This document shows, in pieces, positions 33,821 through 42,770 of a stretch of DNA of 48,553 nucleotides. The DNA lies in the NCBI GenBank assembly GCA_011389515.1, contig JAABUA010000019.1, forward strand, positions 1 through 48,553. Direction: 5' to 3'. The first letter of the stretch is position 1, and each line of letters opens with the position of its first letter. Origin of the DNA: Desulfobacteraceae bacterium (GTDB lineage Bacteria; Desulfobacterota; Desulfobacteria; Desulfobacterales; Desulfosalsimonadaceae). Below the pieces are notes generated by a model. That model searched no databases. It worked only from the letters and a program-made list of their open reading frames with translations, and was not told the origin of the DNA. Position numbers and translations under genes: made by a program.

Positions 33821-34828
33821 TCACGTCCGGCGGTACAAATGACACATCACCTGATGCCCCTCCTTCTCCGTGACGGTCGGCGGGATTTTCCTGCAGGAGG
33901 TCATCACGTCGGGGCACCTTGGATGGAATCGGCAGCCTTCCGGCGGGGACGCCGGAGATGGGGTTTCCCCCCGGACGACGTGTTCACTGATTCTTTTTCC
34001 ACCGGCAACCGGCACGGCTGCGATCAGCATGCGCGTGTAGGGGTGCAGGGGATTGCCGACGATATCCACCGTATTGCCGATTTCCACAATCTCGCCAAGG
34101 TACATCACTGCCACCCGGTCGGCGACATTGCTGACAACGCTTACGTCGTGGGAAATGAACAAATAGGAAAGCCGGTAATCTTTTTGAAGCTGTAACAGCA
34201 GGTTTATGACCTGCGCCTGCACGGAAACATCGAGCGCGCTGACCGCTTCATCGCAGATAATCAGATCCGGCTTCAGCGACAGGGCCCGGGCGATGCTGAT
34301 ACGCTGGCGCTGCCCCCCTGAAAACTCGTGCGGCCAGCGATAGATGGCGTCCCGGCCCATCCCCACCTCCCCTAACAACTGCGCCGCATGATCCTGTTTT
34401 GACCCCTCAACCATGCCGAACTGCGCCAGTCCCTCCGTAACGATATCCATTACATTCATCCGGGGATTCAGCGATGAGAGTGGATCCTGGAAAACCACCT
34501 GCATATGGCGCCGGAGCCGGTTCATTTGCCGCCGGTTCATTCCGGGAATCGATATGCCGTCAAACAAGATGTCTCCGCCGGTCGCCCGTTCCAGACCGAG
34601 CAGTGTCCGGCCCAGGGTGGTCTTTCCGCACCCGGACTCACCCACAAGGCCCAGGGTTTCATTCCGGCGGATCACAAAAGAAACCCCGTCCACCGCACGG
34701 ACGTGACCGGCCGTAAGCGAAAACAGCCCCCGCTTGATGGGAAACCATGTTTTCAGGTCGATGACTTCCAGAAGGGGCGTCTCTGATTTGCCCGCATCAT
34801 TATTGTCGCTGTCAGTTTCCGGTTTCAT
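33821..34828 (-). CDS. Peptide ABC transporter ATP-binding protein (OppF/DppF type)
   Basis: The 335-residue ATPase has Walker [10 protein letters not shown], signature [15 protein letters not shown], Walker [13 protein letters not shown] and the switch HDVSV. The C-terminal oligopeptide/dipeptide transporter region has the iron-sulfur or zinc cysteines typical of Opp/Dpp ([14 protein letters not shown]). It powers import with the OppD-like subunit and the YejB/YejE permeases. It is the last gene of a minus-strand operon, with a 13-base gap from oppD. In enterobacteria both halves are one YejF chain; here they are separate. Confidence 0.95.
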   Translation of the reverse strand: MKPETDSDNNDAGKSETPLLEVIDLKTWFPIKRGLFSLTAGHVRAVDGVSFVIRRNETLGLVGESGCGKTTLGRTLLGLERATGGDILFDGISIPGMNRRQMNRLRRHMQVVFQDPLSSLNPRMNVMDIVTEGLAQFGMVEGSKQDHAAQLLGEVGMGRDAIYRWPHEFSGGQRQRISIARALSLKPDLIICDEAVSALDVSVQAQVINLLLQLQKDYRLSYLFISHDVSVVSNVADRVAVMYLGEIVEIGNTVDIVGNPLHPYTRMLIAAVPVAGGKRISEHVVRGETPSPASPPEGCRFHPRCPDVMTSCRKIPPTVTEKEGHQVMCHLYRRT

Positions 34829-34841
34829 TTCAATCTTCTAA

Positions 34842-35849
34842 TCACCTTTGCAAAAGGTCACGCCCTTCGCCCCCTGAAAAGTTGTTGTCGTGGAGAATAC
34901 AGGCCGCAAAGTGCCCTTCTCCGAGTTTAAAAAATCCAGGCGTAGCCTCCCGGCACATTTCCGAAACATGCGCGCACCGGTCCTGGAAATTGCACCCCCT
35001 GGGATAATCCAGCGGCGACGGTACCTGTCCGGAAATTGCATGCAATGGCATCTTTCCGACGGAAAGCTTTGGGATGGCCGCAAGAAGCCCTTTGGTATAG
35101 GGATGAGCCGGGCGGAAAAAAATATCATCGAGAGAGCCGGTTTCCACGATCCGTGATGCGTACATCACAACCACCCGATCGCACATCTCCCATACCACGC
35201 CCATATCATGCGTAATGAGCAAAAGGGATGTATCGTTCTGCTTCATTTCCCGTATCAGGGAAAAAATCTGCGCCTGCGTGGTCACGTCAAGGGCGGTTGT
35301 CGGTTCATCCGCGATGATAAGCGAGGGTGACAGCATCAGCGCCATGGCGATCATAATCCGCTGCTGCATCCCCCCGGATAACTGGAACGGATATGCATAC
35401 ATGCGCTCCTGTGCATCCGGAAGGCCGACTTTTGATAGCCACTGGCGGGCATAATTCCAGGCCTCTTTTTTGGATATGTCCCTGTGGAACCGGATCCCTT
35501 CGACGATCTGGCGTCCGATCCTGTGCAGGGGGGACAGGGCCGAAAGGGGTTCCTGGAATATCATACTGATCGCAGACCCGCGAACCTGCCGTAACGCCCC
35601 TGGCCCCAGCTTGAGCAGGTCTTTTTTTTCAAACATAACGCTTCCGGACTCGATATGCCCGGGGGGGGACGGGATAAGACGGGTAACGGCCAGAGCGGTA
35701 ACCGACTTGCCGCATCCCGACTCTCCTACCAGTCCCACAGACTCTCCGCGTCCTATGGCAAAGGACACATCGTCAACCGCCCTGAACGGACCGTCATCCG
35801 AATCAAATCGTACGGAAAGATTTTTGATCTCGAGCAATGGCATTTTCAT
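34842..35849 (-). CDS. Peptide ABC transporter ATP-binding protein (OppD/DppD type)
   Basis: The 335-residue ATPase has Walker A GESGCGKSV, signature LSGGMQQRIMIAMAL, Walker B LIIADEPTTALD and HDMGV. The C-terminal region has the Opp/Dpp cysteine cluster (CNFQDRCAHVSEMC). It pairs with the OppF-like ATPase encoded next. It starts 20 bases after yejE. Membership in one importer is clear from the order yejB-yejE-oppD-oppF. Confidence 0.95.
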   Translation of the reverse strand: MKMPLLEIKNLSVRFDSDDGPFRAVDDVSFAIGRGESVGLVGESGCGKSVTALAVTRLIPSPPGHIESGSVMFEKKDLLKLGPGALRQVRGSAISMIFQEPLSALSPLHRIGRQIVEGIRFHRDISKKEAWNYARQWLSKVGLPDAQERMYAYPFQLSGGMQQRIMIAMALMLSPSLIIADEPTTALDVTTQAQIFSLIREMKQNDTSLLLITHDMGVVWEMCDRVVVMYASRIVETGSLDDIFFRPAHPYTKGLLAAIPKLSVGKMPLHAISGQVPSPLDYPRGCNFQDRCAHVSEMCREATPGFFKLGEGHFAACILHDNNFSGGEGRDLLQR

Positions 35850-35869
35850 AAGCCGTTTTGACCTACCTG

Positions 35870-37459
35870 CTACTCCAGGCGACTGTACTGCCTGGGATCA
35901 TATGCGTTTCTTACCCCTTCACCGATGAACACGCCAAGCAGCATCACCGTGAACAACGCAAGGGATGGATAAAGTATGAGCCACCAGGCCCACCGGTACT
36001 GCTGCGCCTGAAAAATCATCTCCCCCCAGGAAGGGGTTGGCGGCGGCAGCCCGAACCCAAGGTAATCGAGTGCGGCGAGCGCCCCGATGGCGCCGACCAG
36101 CGAAAAGGGGAAAAAAGTAATCACCGGCACCAGGGCATTGGGCAGAATGTGCTTGAATATGATTTTTCGCGTCGGAACCCCCATGCACCTGGCGGCTTCA
36201 ACGAACGGCCGGCTGCGAAGGTTTAAAAACTCCGCCCGGATGTAATAAGAGATACCGATCCAGTTGAAAAGACCGTATATGACCAAGAGCAGGGTAAAGC
36301 TCCGGCCGTAGATGGAACCCATGAGGATCATAATATACAGAAACGGCAGCGCACTCCAAATTTCAATCATACGCTGGGCCGTAATATCGATTCTGCCGCC
36401 GTAATAGCCCTGCAGGGAGCCGGTAATGATGCCCAGCATCATGGAGAATCCCACCAGCAGAAAACCGAATGACAGAGAAATGCGGAGCCCGTAAACGATC
36501 CTTGAAAGCACGTCCCTGCCGGCGGAGTCGATCCCAAGGGGATGACCTGCAACCGGAGGGAATGGAAACCGGACATCGGTTTTCAAAAAAGAAACCTGGT
36601 ACTGATACTCGCCGGCAACAAGGCGCTGATCATCTACCGGACCTGCGAAACGCTCCAGAACAAGACTTTTCAGAAGATTGCGATCCTCAGCATCAATTTT
36701 TTCCCACAGACCGGGTAAAGGAATCACCGGGCTCAGATTTTCATCAAAAATCGCTTCGCTCATTTTGACGTTTCCGTTTTCCGGCGCTTCCCGGAAAACA
36801 AGCCGCAATGTCTCCGGAGGTGCTTTTCTCGGCGTATAGGTTGACAACCCCACGGTAAACACTTTCGGGCCCCTTGATATGAAAAATTCCTCGTATGGGG
36901 CCTCCTGGTTGCCAAATCGCCTTTCAAGCCCCTGTTTCAGGTTTTCCGGAAAATTGAAATAATCGGCAATGTTTACCTGTTTTATGGACGGAATATCCTC
37001 ATCCATGAAAAAATTGAAAAAGCTGTGTCGCACCGTCTGGTAATCCGAGGTGATATCGACTGTACCGACGCGTAAAACCGGCGTAAACCGGAGGGTCACC
37101 TCGTCATCCAGCGCAATCGTATCTGCACGAACGTTTTCGTAGGGGCCGTAAGGATGCAGGGGAAAAATGATTCGGTTTTCGGGAATTTCAGAAAACACCG
37201 GTTCCCGTTGCAGCATTTTATAATTCGGCCGCGTATCCTGGCCGTTTTCCAGAAAAACCGATTCCGGGACGTATTTCAGCAGGGGAAAGTAAGACTTTCC
37301 GTCAAACCGGACATATAACGGAACACCATTGCAGAGCAGCTCTGCGGCAAGGCTGAGGACAAAAAGAAAGACAAGCACCCAGAGAGAATAATATGCCCGC
37401 CTGTTCTCGGCAAAGCGGGCAAGGCGTTTTTTCGTGACCGGATTTTTTATGAGGGCCAT
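35870..37459 (-). CDS. yejE: Peptide ABC permease YejE with enlarged periplasmic domain
   Basis: The protein matches YejE at both ends: RRAYYSLWVLVFLFVLSLAAEL and LYVRFDGKSYFPLLK at the N-terminus, then GIDSAGRDVLSRIVYGLRIS and the permease EAA-like loop (EAARCMGVPTRKIIFKHILP). It is 529 residues, whereas YejE of E. coli is about 341. The difference is roughly 190 extra residues between the first membrane helix and the permease core, in the periplasm. ATG 37459 is chosen over an in-frame TTG at 37501. It forms the channel with YejB for peptide-like substrates. Confidence 0.92.
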   Translation of the reverse strand: MALIKNPVTKKRLARFAENRRAYYSLWVLVFLFVLSLAAELLCNGVPLYVRFDGKSYFPLLKYVPESVFLENGQDTRPNYKMLQREPVFSEIPENRIIFPLHPYGPYENVRADTIALDDEVTLRFTPVLRVGTVDITSDYQTVRHSFFNFFMDEDIPSIKQVNIADYFNFPENLKQGLERRFGNQEAPYEEFFISRGPKVFTVGLSTYTPRKAPPETLRLVFREAPENGNVKMSEAIFDENLSPVIPLPGLWEKIDAEDRNLLKSLVLERFAGPVDDQRLVAGEYQYQVSFLKTDVRFPFPPVAGHPLGIDSAGRDVLSRIVYGLRISLSFGFLLVGFSMMLGIITGSLQGYYGGRIDITAQRMIEIWSALPFLYIMILMGSIYGRSFTLLLVIYGLFNWIGISYYIRAEFLNLRSRPFVEAARCMGVPTRKIIFKHILPNALVPVITFFPFSLVGAIGALAALDYLGFGLPPPTPSWGEMIFQAQQYRWAWWLILYPSLALFTVMLLGVFIGEGVRNAYDPRQYSRLE

Positions 37460-37517
37460 ATACGTTGTGTAAAATGTCAGTGTTATGCTGCACAGGCGCA
37501 AAGAGCCGACGCTTTGC

Positions 37518-38561
37518 CTACTGCCTCTGAAAATTAATTCTGGGATCGATCAAAACGTAGCACAGGTCGGACAGAATGTTTCCCAACAGGCCGAGGATCG
37601 ATGTAAGTGCCAGTATCCCCATGAAAACAGGGTAGTCGCGTCCGACGATGGCCTCGAGGCTCAACCTGCCCATCCCGGGAATCTCAAAGACCTGTTCAAT
37701 AATCACAGATCCTGCAAACATGACGGTCAGAATGGCACCGATACCGGTTGCAATGGGGATGAGTGAATTTCTGACCGCATGCCCCCAGATCGCCCGGGAA
37801 TACGATCCCCCCTTGGCCAGCACAGTCCGGACGTAATCCCTGCTTATCTGCTCGATGAGCGAATTTTTCATCAGGAGGGTGAGAATGGCGAAATTTCCGA
37901 TGACATAACAAAGGACCGGGAGAAACATGTGCATGAAAATATCATGCACCCGGCCAATTGTGCCCAGGTTTGCGTAATCATCCGAATGAAACCCGGCCGT
38001 CGGAAATACATCCCAGAGGCCATCGACCGTTCCGCCGAAAAGCATCTTCAGGATCATACCCAGTGCAAATGGCGGTATGGCATACCCGATGAAAATGACA
38101 ATGCTCGAGGTGACGTCAAAAACACTGTTGTGACGAAGCGCCTTTGCAATTCCCAAAGGAATGCAGATCAGATAGGAAAGAAGAAGCCCTGTCACCCCAA
38201 AAATCATTGACACTGCAAACCTTCCCCGGATCAACTCCCAGGCGGTTTTGTCGGGATACCTGTACGAGGCCATCTGCATCCCGATTTTGTCATCGATGAG
38301 CCATTTTTTATATCGCAGGTGAAACGGCTGGTCAAAGCCATAGTAGGCTTCAATTTCCATTCGCTGGCGTTCGGTGACGGTCTCGGCGCTTCCGCTCGCG
38401 GCACGGTGCTCCCCTTCGCCGATGCCTTTCATGCCCATGATGGCCTGCTCCACCGGGCCCCCCGGCACAAACTGGATCAAACCGAAGCAAAGCAGCGTAA
38501 TGCCGATAAAGGTCGGCAATACAAGCAGCGCCCTTTTTATAAAATAATCGATTCGTTCCAT
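37518..38561 (-). CDS. yejB: Peptide ABC permease YejB
   Basis: The 347-residue permease has six hydrophobic segments. It begins FIKRALLVLPTFIGITLLCF, has FVPGGPVEQAI and the cytoplasmic loop RDYVRTVLAKGGSYSRAIWGHAVRNSLIP. It starts the importer operon yejB-yejE-oppD-oppF. No periplasmic binding protein (YejA) is in the window on either side, so the receptor must be elsewhere. Confidence 0.95.
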   Translation of the reverse strand: MERIDYFIKRALLVLPTFIGITLLCFGLIQFVPGGPVEQAIMGMKGIGEGEHRAASGSAETVTERQRMEIEAYYGFDQPFHLRYKKWLIDDKIGMQMASYRYPDKTAWELIRGRFAVSMIFGVTGLLLSYLICIPLGIAKALRHNSVFDVTSSIVIFIGYAIPPFALGMILKMLFGGTVDGLWDVFPTAGFHSDDYANLGTIGRVHDIFMHMFLPVLCYVIGNFAILTLLMKNSLIEQISRDYVRTVLAKGGSYSRAIWGHAVRNSLIPIATGIGAILTVMFAGSVIIEQVFEIPGMGRLSLEAIVGRDYPVFMGILALTSILGLLGNILSDLCYVLIDPRINFQRQ

Positions 38562-38649
38562 ACGATTCGGGAATCAATGATCGGGATTTGCATAAGGCCT
38601 AGTCTGCAGGCAGCTTCCCACAGGCGGCTTCAAAGATACGGAGCATATA

Positions 38650-38678
38650 GTATTATCGTATCCATATTTCCTTTTCAA
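38650..38678 (-). promoter_or_regulatory. Possible sigma-70 promoter for the yej operon
   Basis: TTGAAA (38678-38673) and TAATAC (38655-38650) on the minus strand are 17 bases apart, about 90 bases upstream of the yejB start. The -10 match is only partial. Confidence 0.4.
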
Positions 38679-38692
38679 GTGAATTAAAGCTT

Positions 38693-38842
38693 GATGGCAC
38701 CGTAAAAAGTCCAATATCTGCGTTACGCGCAATTCCTCAGAACTTCACGTACGATAAGTACTCTGCATTCTTCGGAATTGCGCAAGCCTTGATCTTGGAC
38801 TTTTTACAAAACCGTCCGACCGCGACTTTTTTACGGAGGCAT
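38693..38842 (+). repeat. Dispersed palindromic repeat A, copy 3
   Basis: The element reads GATGGCACCGTAAAAAGTCC at the left, TGCGTTACGCGCAATTCC and GGAATTGCGCAAGCC in the core, and GGACTTTTTAC then ACGGAGGCATC on the right. About 25 extra bases separate the last two words. It lies in the 404-bp gap between yejB and rpsI, which also holds the rpsI terminator and the candidate yej promoter. Confidence 0.85.
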
Positions 38843-38896
38843 CAAGATTTTCTGGAAGCAGAAGGGGTAGCTACGGATGACAAGCGGGGAATTATG

Positions 38897-38934
38897 AAAA
38901 AAGGGTATAGCTGCAGAATGCGGCTATACCCTTT
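38897..38934 (-). terminator. Rho-independent terminator of rplM-rpsI
   Basis: On the minus strand AAAGGGTATAGCCGCA pairs with TGCAGCTATACCCTTT (one mismatch) and is followed by a T-run. It lies about 30 bases after the rpsI stop. Confidence 0.9.
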
Positions 38935-38965
38935 GCAATGACAGATTGATTTCTGTAAAAATATT

Positions 38966-39358
38966 TTACCGCTTGGAGAACTGGAAGCGGGCACGCGCAC
39001 CGCGCTGGCCGTACTTTTTCCGTTCCTTGGAACGCGGATCACGCTTCACCAGACCGGCCTTTTTCAATACCACCCTGAAATCCGGGTTGGACTGGAAGAG
39101 CGCCTTTGTAATCCCATGACGTATTGCGCCCGCCTGTCCCAAAATACCGCCGCCTTTGACATTGACCGTGATGTCGAATTCACCCATTGTGTTGGTAAGC
39201 GCGAACGGCTGCATTATCATCTCACGCGCCGATGCAAGACCAAAATATTCCTCCACCGGCTTATTGTTAATGATTACATCGCCCTTGCCGGGCTTTAACC
39301 ATGTTCTGGCGACCGACATTTTTCGTTTACCGGTTGCATAAAAAAGGTGTTCTGCCAT
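38966..39358 (-). CDS. rpsI: 30S ribosomal protein S9
   Basis: The 130-residue protein has the S9 pattern: YATGKRKMSVARTWLKPGKG, LTNTMGEFDITVNVKGGG and QAGAIRHGITKALF, ending GQRGARARFQFSKR, whose C-terminal arginine reaches the P-site tRNA. Length is normal. It follows rplM after 48 bases, the usual order, and has its own terminator downstream. Confidence 0.98.
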   Translation of the reverse strand: MAEHLFYATGKRKMSVARTWLKPGKGDVIINNKPVEEYFGLASAREMIMQPFALTNTMGEFDITVNVKGGGILGQAGAIRHGITKALFQSNPDFRVVLKKAGLVKRDPRSKERKKYGQRGARARFQFSKR

Positions 39359-39406
39359 TTATCCCCCAAATATGAAAGGTATTTCCTGTGTGTAAACAGA
39401 AAGTCT

Positions 39407-39841
39407 TTACAAGCTGAATTTTTCCGGCTGCTGCGCCTCATGCGGGTGCTGGTCGCCAGGGTAAACCTTCAGTTTTTTCAACATGGAAGCGCCAAGACTG
39501 TTTTTCGGGAGCATCCCCTTGACGGCAATCCGGATCAGGTCTTCGGGTTTTTTAATAAGGAGCTTTTCTGCGGTGATCTCCTTTAAACCCCCGATATATC
39601 CGCTGTGACGGTAGTAAGTCTTCTGCGTCCACTTACGCCCTGTCAGGCGAACCTTATCGGCATTGATCACGATGATGAAGTCGCCTGTATCAACGTTCGG
39701 TGTAAACATCGGGTTATTCTTGCCCCGAAGGCGGTGAGCCACTTGCGATGCCAGCCTCCCGAGAATAAGATCCCGGGCGTCGATGACGTACCACTTTCGT
39801 TCAACTTCATTCTGTCCGGCGCTTTTCGTATATTTTTTCAA
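39407..39841 (-). CDS. rplM: 50S ribosomal protein L13
   Basis: The 144-residue protein has the L13 pattern: [37 protein letters not shown] and [20 protein letters not shown]. The start is read as TTG at 39841, giving (M)[21 protein letters not shown] lies nine bases upstream of that TTG, and L13 proteins begin near this residue. The ATG at 39904 would add 21 residues without similarity and would overlap the promoter. It heads the rplM-rpsI operon. Confidence 0.97.
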   Translation of the reverse strand: MKKYTKSAGQNEVERKWYVIDARDLILGRLASQVAHRLRGKNNPMFTPNVDTGDFIIVINADKVRLTGRKWTQKTYYRHSGYIGGLKEITAEKLLIKKPEDLIRIAVKGMLPKNSLGASMLKKLKVYPGDQHPHEAQQPEKFSL

Positions 39842-39875
39842 CGTTCTTATCTCCTGTGCGTAATTTAATCTGAAA

Positions 39876-39904
39876 TATGTAGCGAAAACACCTCTTGCTG
39901 TCAA
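39876..39904 (-). promoter_or_regulatory. Sigma-70 promoter for rplM-rpsI
   Basis: A perfect TTGACA (39904-39899) lies 17 bases from TACATA (39881-39876) on the minus strand, with the ribosome binding site and TTG start 15-35 bases further down. The -35 is ideal, the -10 weak. Confidence 0.55.
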
Positions 39905-39975
39905 GGAAAAAAGAGCTTACATTCATGTGGATAGAAAATATTTTCCCTGCGATCAACCACAGGAAAGGCGATAAT

Positions 39976-40584
39976 ATGACAAACCTTGAGGTAGAGGTCA
40001 AGTTTTATCTCGATAATATTGCGGATACCCGAAACAGGATAATCCATGCGGGGGGTGTCTTTACAAAAAAAGAACACGAAAACAACATCCGGTTTGAGGA
40101 TGACAATTACAGCCTGATCAAAAACGGCGCACTGCTGCGCCTCCGGCAAACAAGCGGGAATACCCTTTTGACCTACAAGGGCAAAGTGCTTTCGCCGAAA
40201 TCCGGATGCAAGGTTTACGACGAACGGGAAGTCACGGTGTCCGACTTTGACGAAATGGTAAACATACTGTCATTTATCGGATATAGGCCGGTCCAGCGGT
40301 ATGAAAAAATCCGGGAAACCTGCCGCATCGGCAGTGCCCTGATCTGCCTGGATGAAATGCCTTACGGAAATTTCATTGAAATCGAAGGGGAGCCGGCGGT
40401 CATCAGAAAAACATCGGAATCATTTGGCTTTGACTGGAAAAACCGGATACTGACCAATTATCTCGCCATTTTCGAAACGCTGAAGCAGACGTACAACCTG
40501 GATTTCAATGATGTGACCTTCGACAATTTCAAAAACAGGGACATCGATTTTCCATCTTTCCTGGATCTGTTTGTAGAGGGATGA
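39976..40584 (+). CDS. CYTH-domain phosphohydrolase/adenylate-cyclase-like protein (CyaB type)
   Basis: The 202-residue protein has the CYTH signature ExExK as LEVEVKFYL (residues 4-12), basic strands LLRLRQ and LTYKGK, the KVYDEREVTV segment and the EIEG strand. CYTH proteins bind a triphosphate in a tunnel; members are class IV adenylate cyclases or thiamine/inorganic triphosphatases. The length and CyaB-like pattern do not decide between them. ATG 39976 is chosen, since the upstream in-frame region (from 39895) lies over the rplM promoter. It diverges from rplM, and its stop codon abuts the stop of the convergent ruvB with no spacer. Confidence 0.85.
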   Translation: MTNLEVEVKFYLDNIADTRNRIIHAGGVFTKKEHENNIRFEDDNYSLIKNGALLRLRQTSGNTLLTYKGKVLSPKSGCKVYDEREVTVSDFDEMVNILSFIGYRPVQRYEKIRETCRIGSALICLDEMPYGNFIEIEGEPAVIRKTSESFGFDWKNRILTNYLAIFETLKQTYNLDFNDVTFDNFKNRDIDFPSFLDLFVEG

Positions 40585-41613
40585 TCACCCCTTGCCGAAT
40601 CCCATATGCACAAACGCTGCTTCCGAGGCTCTCCTGCCCGATGAGGTCCGGACGACCAGGCCGGTTTTCAGGAGAAACGGCTCCACCACATCCACCAGGG
40701 TATCGGTTTCTTCCTGCAGGGTAGCGGCGACGGCTTCGATCCCCACCGGCCCGCCGTTGTAGTAAGTAATGATGGTGTCAAGGTACTGCCGGTCAAGCGG
40801 AGTCAGTCCCAGGTTGTCAATTCCCTCCAGGTCCAGCGCTTCGACAACCGCATCCTTGTCTATGTGACCGTCGGACTTAACCTGCGCATAATCGCGAACC
40901 CTTTTGAGCAGGCGGTTGGCAATGCGCGGCGTACCGCGGGACCGCATGGCAAGCTCTGCCGCCCCCTCCCCGTCGATTGACTGGTTAAGCAATGCTGCGC
41001 TCCGATTTATGATCGTTTCAAGATCCTTGTTTGAATAGAAATCCAGGCTTCGGAAAATACCGAATCGGTGGCGAAGCGGTGATGACAGAAGGCCGACCCG
41101 CGTTGTGGCCCCCACGAGTACGAACTGCTTGAGGCGGAAGCGGTGGCTGCGGGCATGCATTCCCTTGTCAAAAACAAAATCGATGCAGAAATCCTCCATG
41201 GCAGGGTAAAGCAGTTCCTCCACGGATCTGGACAGGCGATGAATTTCGTCTATAAACAGAACGTCCCCGGTTTCGAGCTGGGTAAGCATGCCGATGAGGT
41301 CGCCCCCTTTTTCCAGGGCGGGCCCTGAAGTGACGACCAGCTTTCCCCCGATCTCGTTGGAAATAATATGCGCCAGGGTGGTCTTCCCAAGCCCGGGGGG
41401 TCCGTGAAGAAGCACGTGGTCAAGGATTTCATTTCGCTGTTGCGCAGCATCAATGCCAATTTTAAGCGTTTCAATGGTTTTGTTCTGGCCGATGTACTGG
41501 CAAAGTTTCTTCGGGCGCAAAGATATGATTTCCGGCTCGCTGTCCATGGGCAGACTGTCGCCTTCAACGATGCTGCCCCCGAGGCTTGAAAATTTTAAAC
41601 CGTCTGTACTCAT
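40585..41613 (-). CDS. ruvB: Holliday-junction branch-migration ATPase RuvB
   Basis: The 342-residue AAA+ motor has Walker [12 protein letters not shown], Walker [13 protein letters not shown], sensor [18 protein letters not shown] and the C-terminal winged helix ([17 protein letters not shown]). It forms a hexameric ring that pumps DNA through Holliday junctions with RuvA. Start overlaps the ruvA stop by four bases (ATGA). The end abuts the CYTH gene stop. Confidence 0.98.
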   Translation of the reverse strand: MSTDGLKFSSLGGSIVEGDSLPMDSEPEIISLRPKKLCQYIGQNKTIETLKIGIDAAQQRNEILDHVLLHGPPGLGKTTLAHIISNEIGGKLVVTSGPALEKGGDLIGMLTQLETGDVLFIDEIHRLSRSVEELLYPAMEDFCIDFVFDKGMHARSHRFRLKQFVLVGATTRVGLLSSPLRHRFGIFRSLDFYSNKDLETIINRSAALLNQSIDGEGAAELAMRSRGTPRIANRLLKRVRDYAQVKSDGHIDKDAVVEALDLEGIDNLGLTPLDRQYLDTIITYYNGGPVGIEAVAATLQEETDTLVDVVEPFLLKTGLVVRTSSGRRASEAAFVHMGFGKG

Positions 41614-42257
41614 TTCTGACCTTCGTCCGTGGCCCGGCCGCCCCTGTATACTTCTTCGAAAAGGGATTCCGGATCGACAATGGATGGATTCCGCTGTATT
41701 GCATTGGCAACCATTTCCCTTGCTTCGGGGAACTTATGACCAAGCTTCGAGACCAGCACATCAATAACCCGGGCCGCAAAATCTTTTTCAACAGCAACGT
41801 CCTCGCCGTCTTCCCGGGACACGGCGGTTTTCCGGACAGCGCCGAACCTTCCGGTTTTTCCCTGAAGTGTGGCGATAATCTTGTTGGCCATTCTCTCCCC
41901 GATTCCGCTCAGTTTTTTGAGCACACCCGCATCCCTGGATTCGATCGCCATGGCGATATCCTCCACCGGAAGGGTCAGGGCCTTGACCGCTTTCATAGGA
42001 CCTATGGTTTCCACGGATATAAACAATTCGAAAAACTCGCGCTCGGCTTCCCGGTTAAAACCGATCAGGACGGGCCGAGGGGTCCGCTCGGTCTGGTGAA
42101 AATAAATATAAAGGGAAAGTTCGTCGTCCAACTGGCAATTCGTAAGGCTCTCCATTACAAATGCCGGAAGCAGTATCTCATACCCGACGTGATTGACCAG
42201 AAGAACAATGCGGTCTTTTTCTTTTTTGAGAAGTCTGCCTTCAAGATAAGCGATCAT
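41610..42257 (-). CDS. ruvA: Holliday-junction binding protein RuvA
   Basis: The 215-residue protein has the N-terminal OB-fold ([28 protein letters not shown]) and the two helix-hairpin-helix motifs ([30 protein letters not shown]). A C-terminal domain III is present ([15 protein letters not shown]). It binds four-way junctions and holds RuvB. It overlaps ruvC and ruvB by four bases on each side, so ruvC-ruvA-ruvB are translationally coupled. Confidence 0.98.
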   Translation of the reverse strand: MIAYLEGRLLKKEKDRIVLLVNHVGYEILLPAFVMESLTNCQLDDELSLYIYFHQTERTPRPVLIGFNREAEREFFELFISVETIGPMKAVKALTLPVEDIAMAIESRDAGVLKKLSGIGERMANKIIATLQGKTGRFGAVRKTAVSREDGEDVAVEKDFAARVIDVLVSKLGHKFPEAREMVANAIQRNPSIVDPESLFEEVYRGGRATDEGQK

Positions 42258-42733
42258 TTTGCTCCGCTCCGGTAAAGACCCACGAGCGCCAGAGCCAGGG
42301 CGTCCGATGCGTGAGAGGGCTTGATAGGGCCCGGATGATTCAGGCGCATGCGCACGCAGGTTTCAAGCTGCACCTTATCCGCACTGCCGCTCCCGGTTAA
42401 TATCTGTTTGGCTTCCCGCACGGCGATTTCCATAATCGGCAATGCGCTATGGCATGCCGCGAGCAGAATGACCCCCGTCACTTTCCCCAGAGTAATGCCG
42501 GATTTGGGGTACCGGGACAGGGAAAAAACATCTTCCACCACCATGATATCCGGCCGTATATCATCGATCGCCTTGCTTACACCCTCATAAATGCTCCGCA
42601 AACGATCGGGGAGCCGGTTTTCAGTCGATGTCTGGATGGTGCCGAACGCATAATCGGAAACAGCAAGCGCCGAACCCTCCACCACGGCAATTCCGGTCGA
42701 TGCCAGACCCGGGTCTATCCCGATAACTTTCAT
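42254..42733 (-). CDS. ruvC: Holliday-junction resolvase RuvC
   Basis: The 159-residue endonuclease has the four acidic catalytic residues in context: VIGIDPGLAS (Asp7), MVVEDVFSL, and the C-terminal HASDALALAL with its Asp. It cuts junctions held by RuvAB. It starts 37 bases downstream of the cpoB stop and overlaps ruvA by four bases. Confidence 0.98.
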   Translation of the reverse strand: MKVIGIDPGLASTGIAVVEGSALAVSDYAFGTIQTSTENRLPDRLRSIYEGVSKAIDDIRPDIMVVEDVFSLSRYPKSGITLGKVTGVILLAACHSALPIMEIAVREAKQILTGSGSADKVQLETCVRMRLNHPGPIKPSHASDALALALVGLYRSGAK

Positions 42734-42770
42734 TATAAAAACTTCCGCGCCGCCCTGTCAGCTGCCCTGC

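Noticed and set aside
33821-35849. The two ATPase genes as a broken yejF.
   Set aside because: Each has a full set of Walker and signature motifs, own start and the Opp/Dpp C-terminal cysteines; they are two normal subunits.
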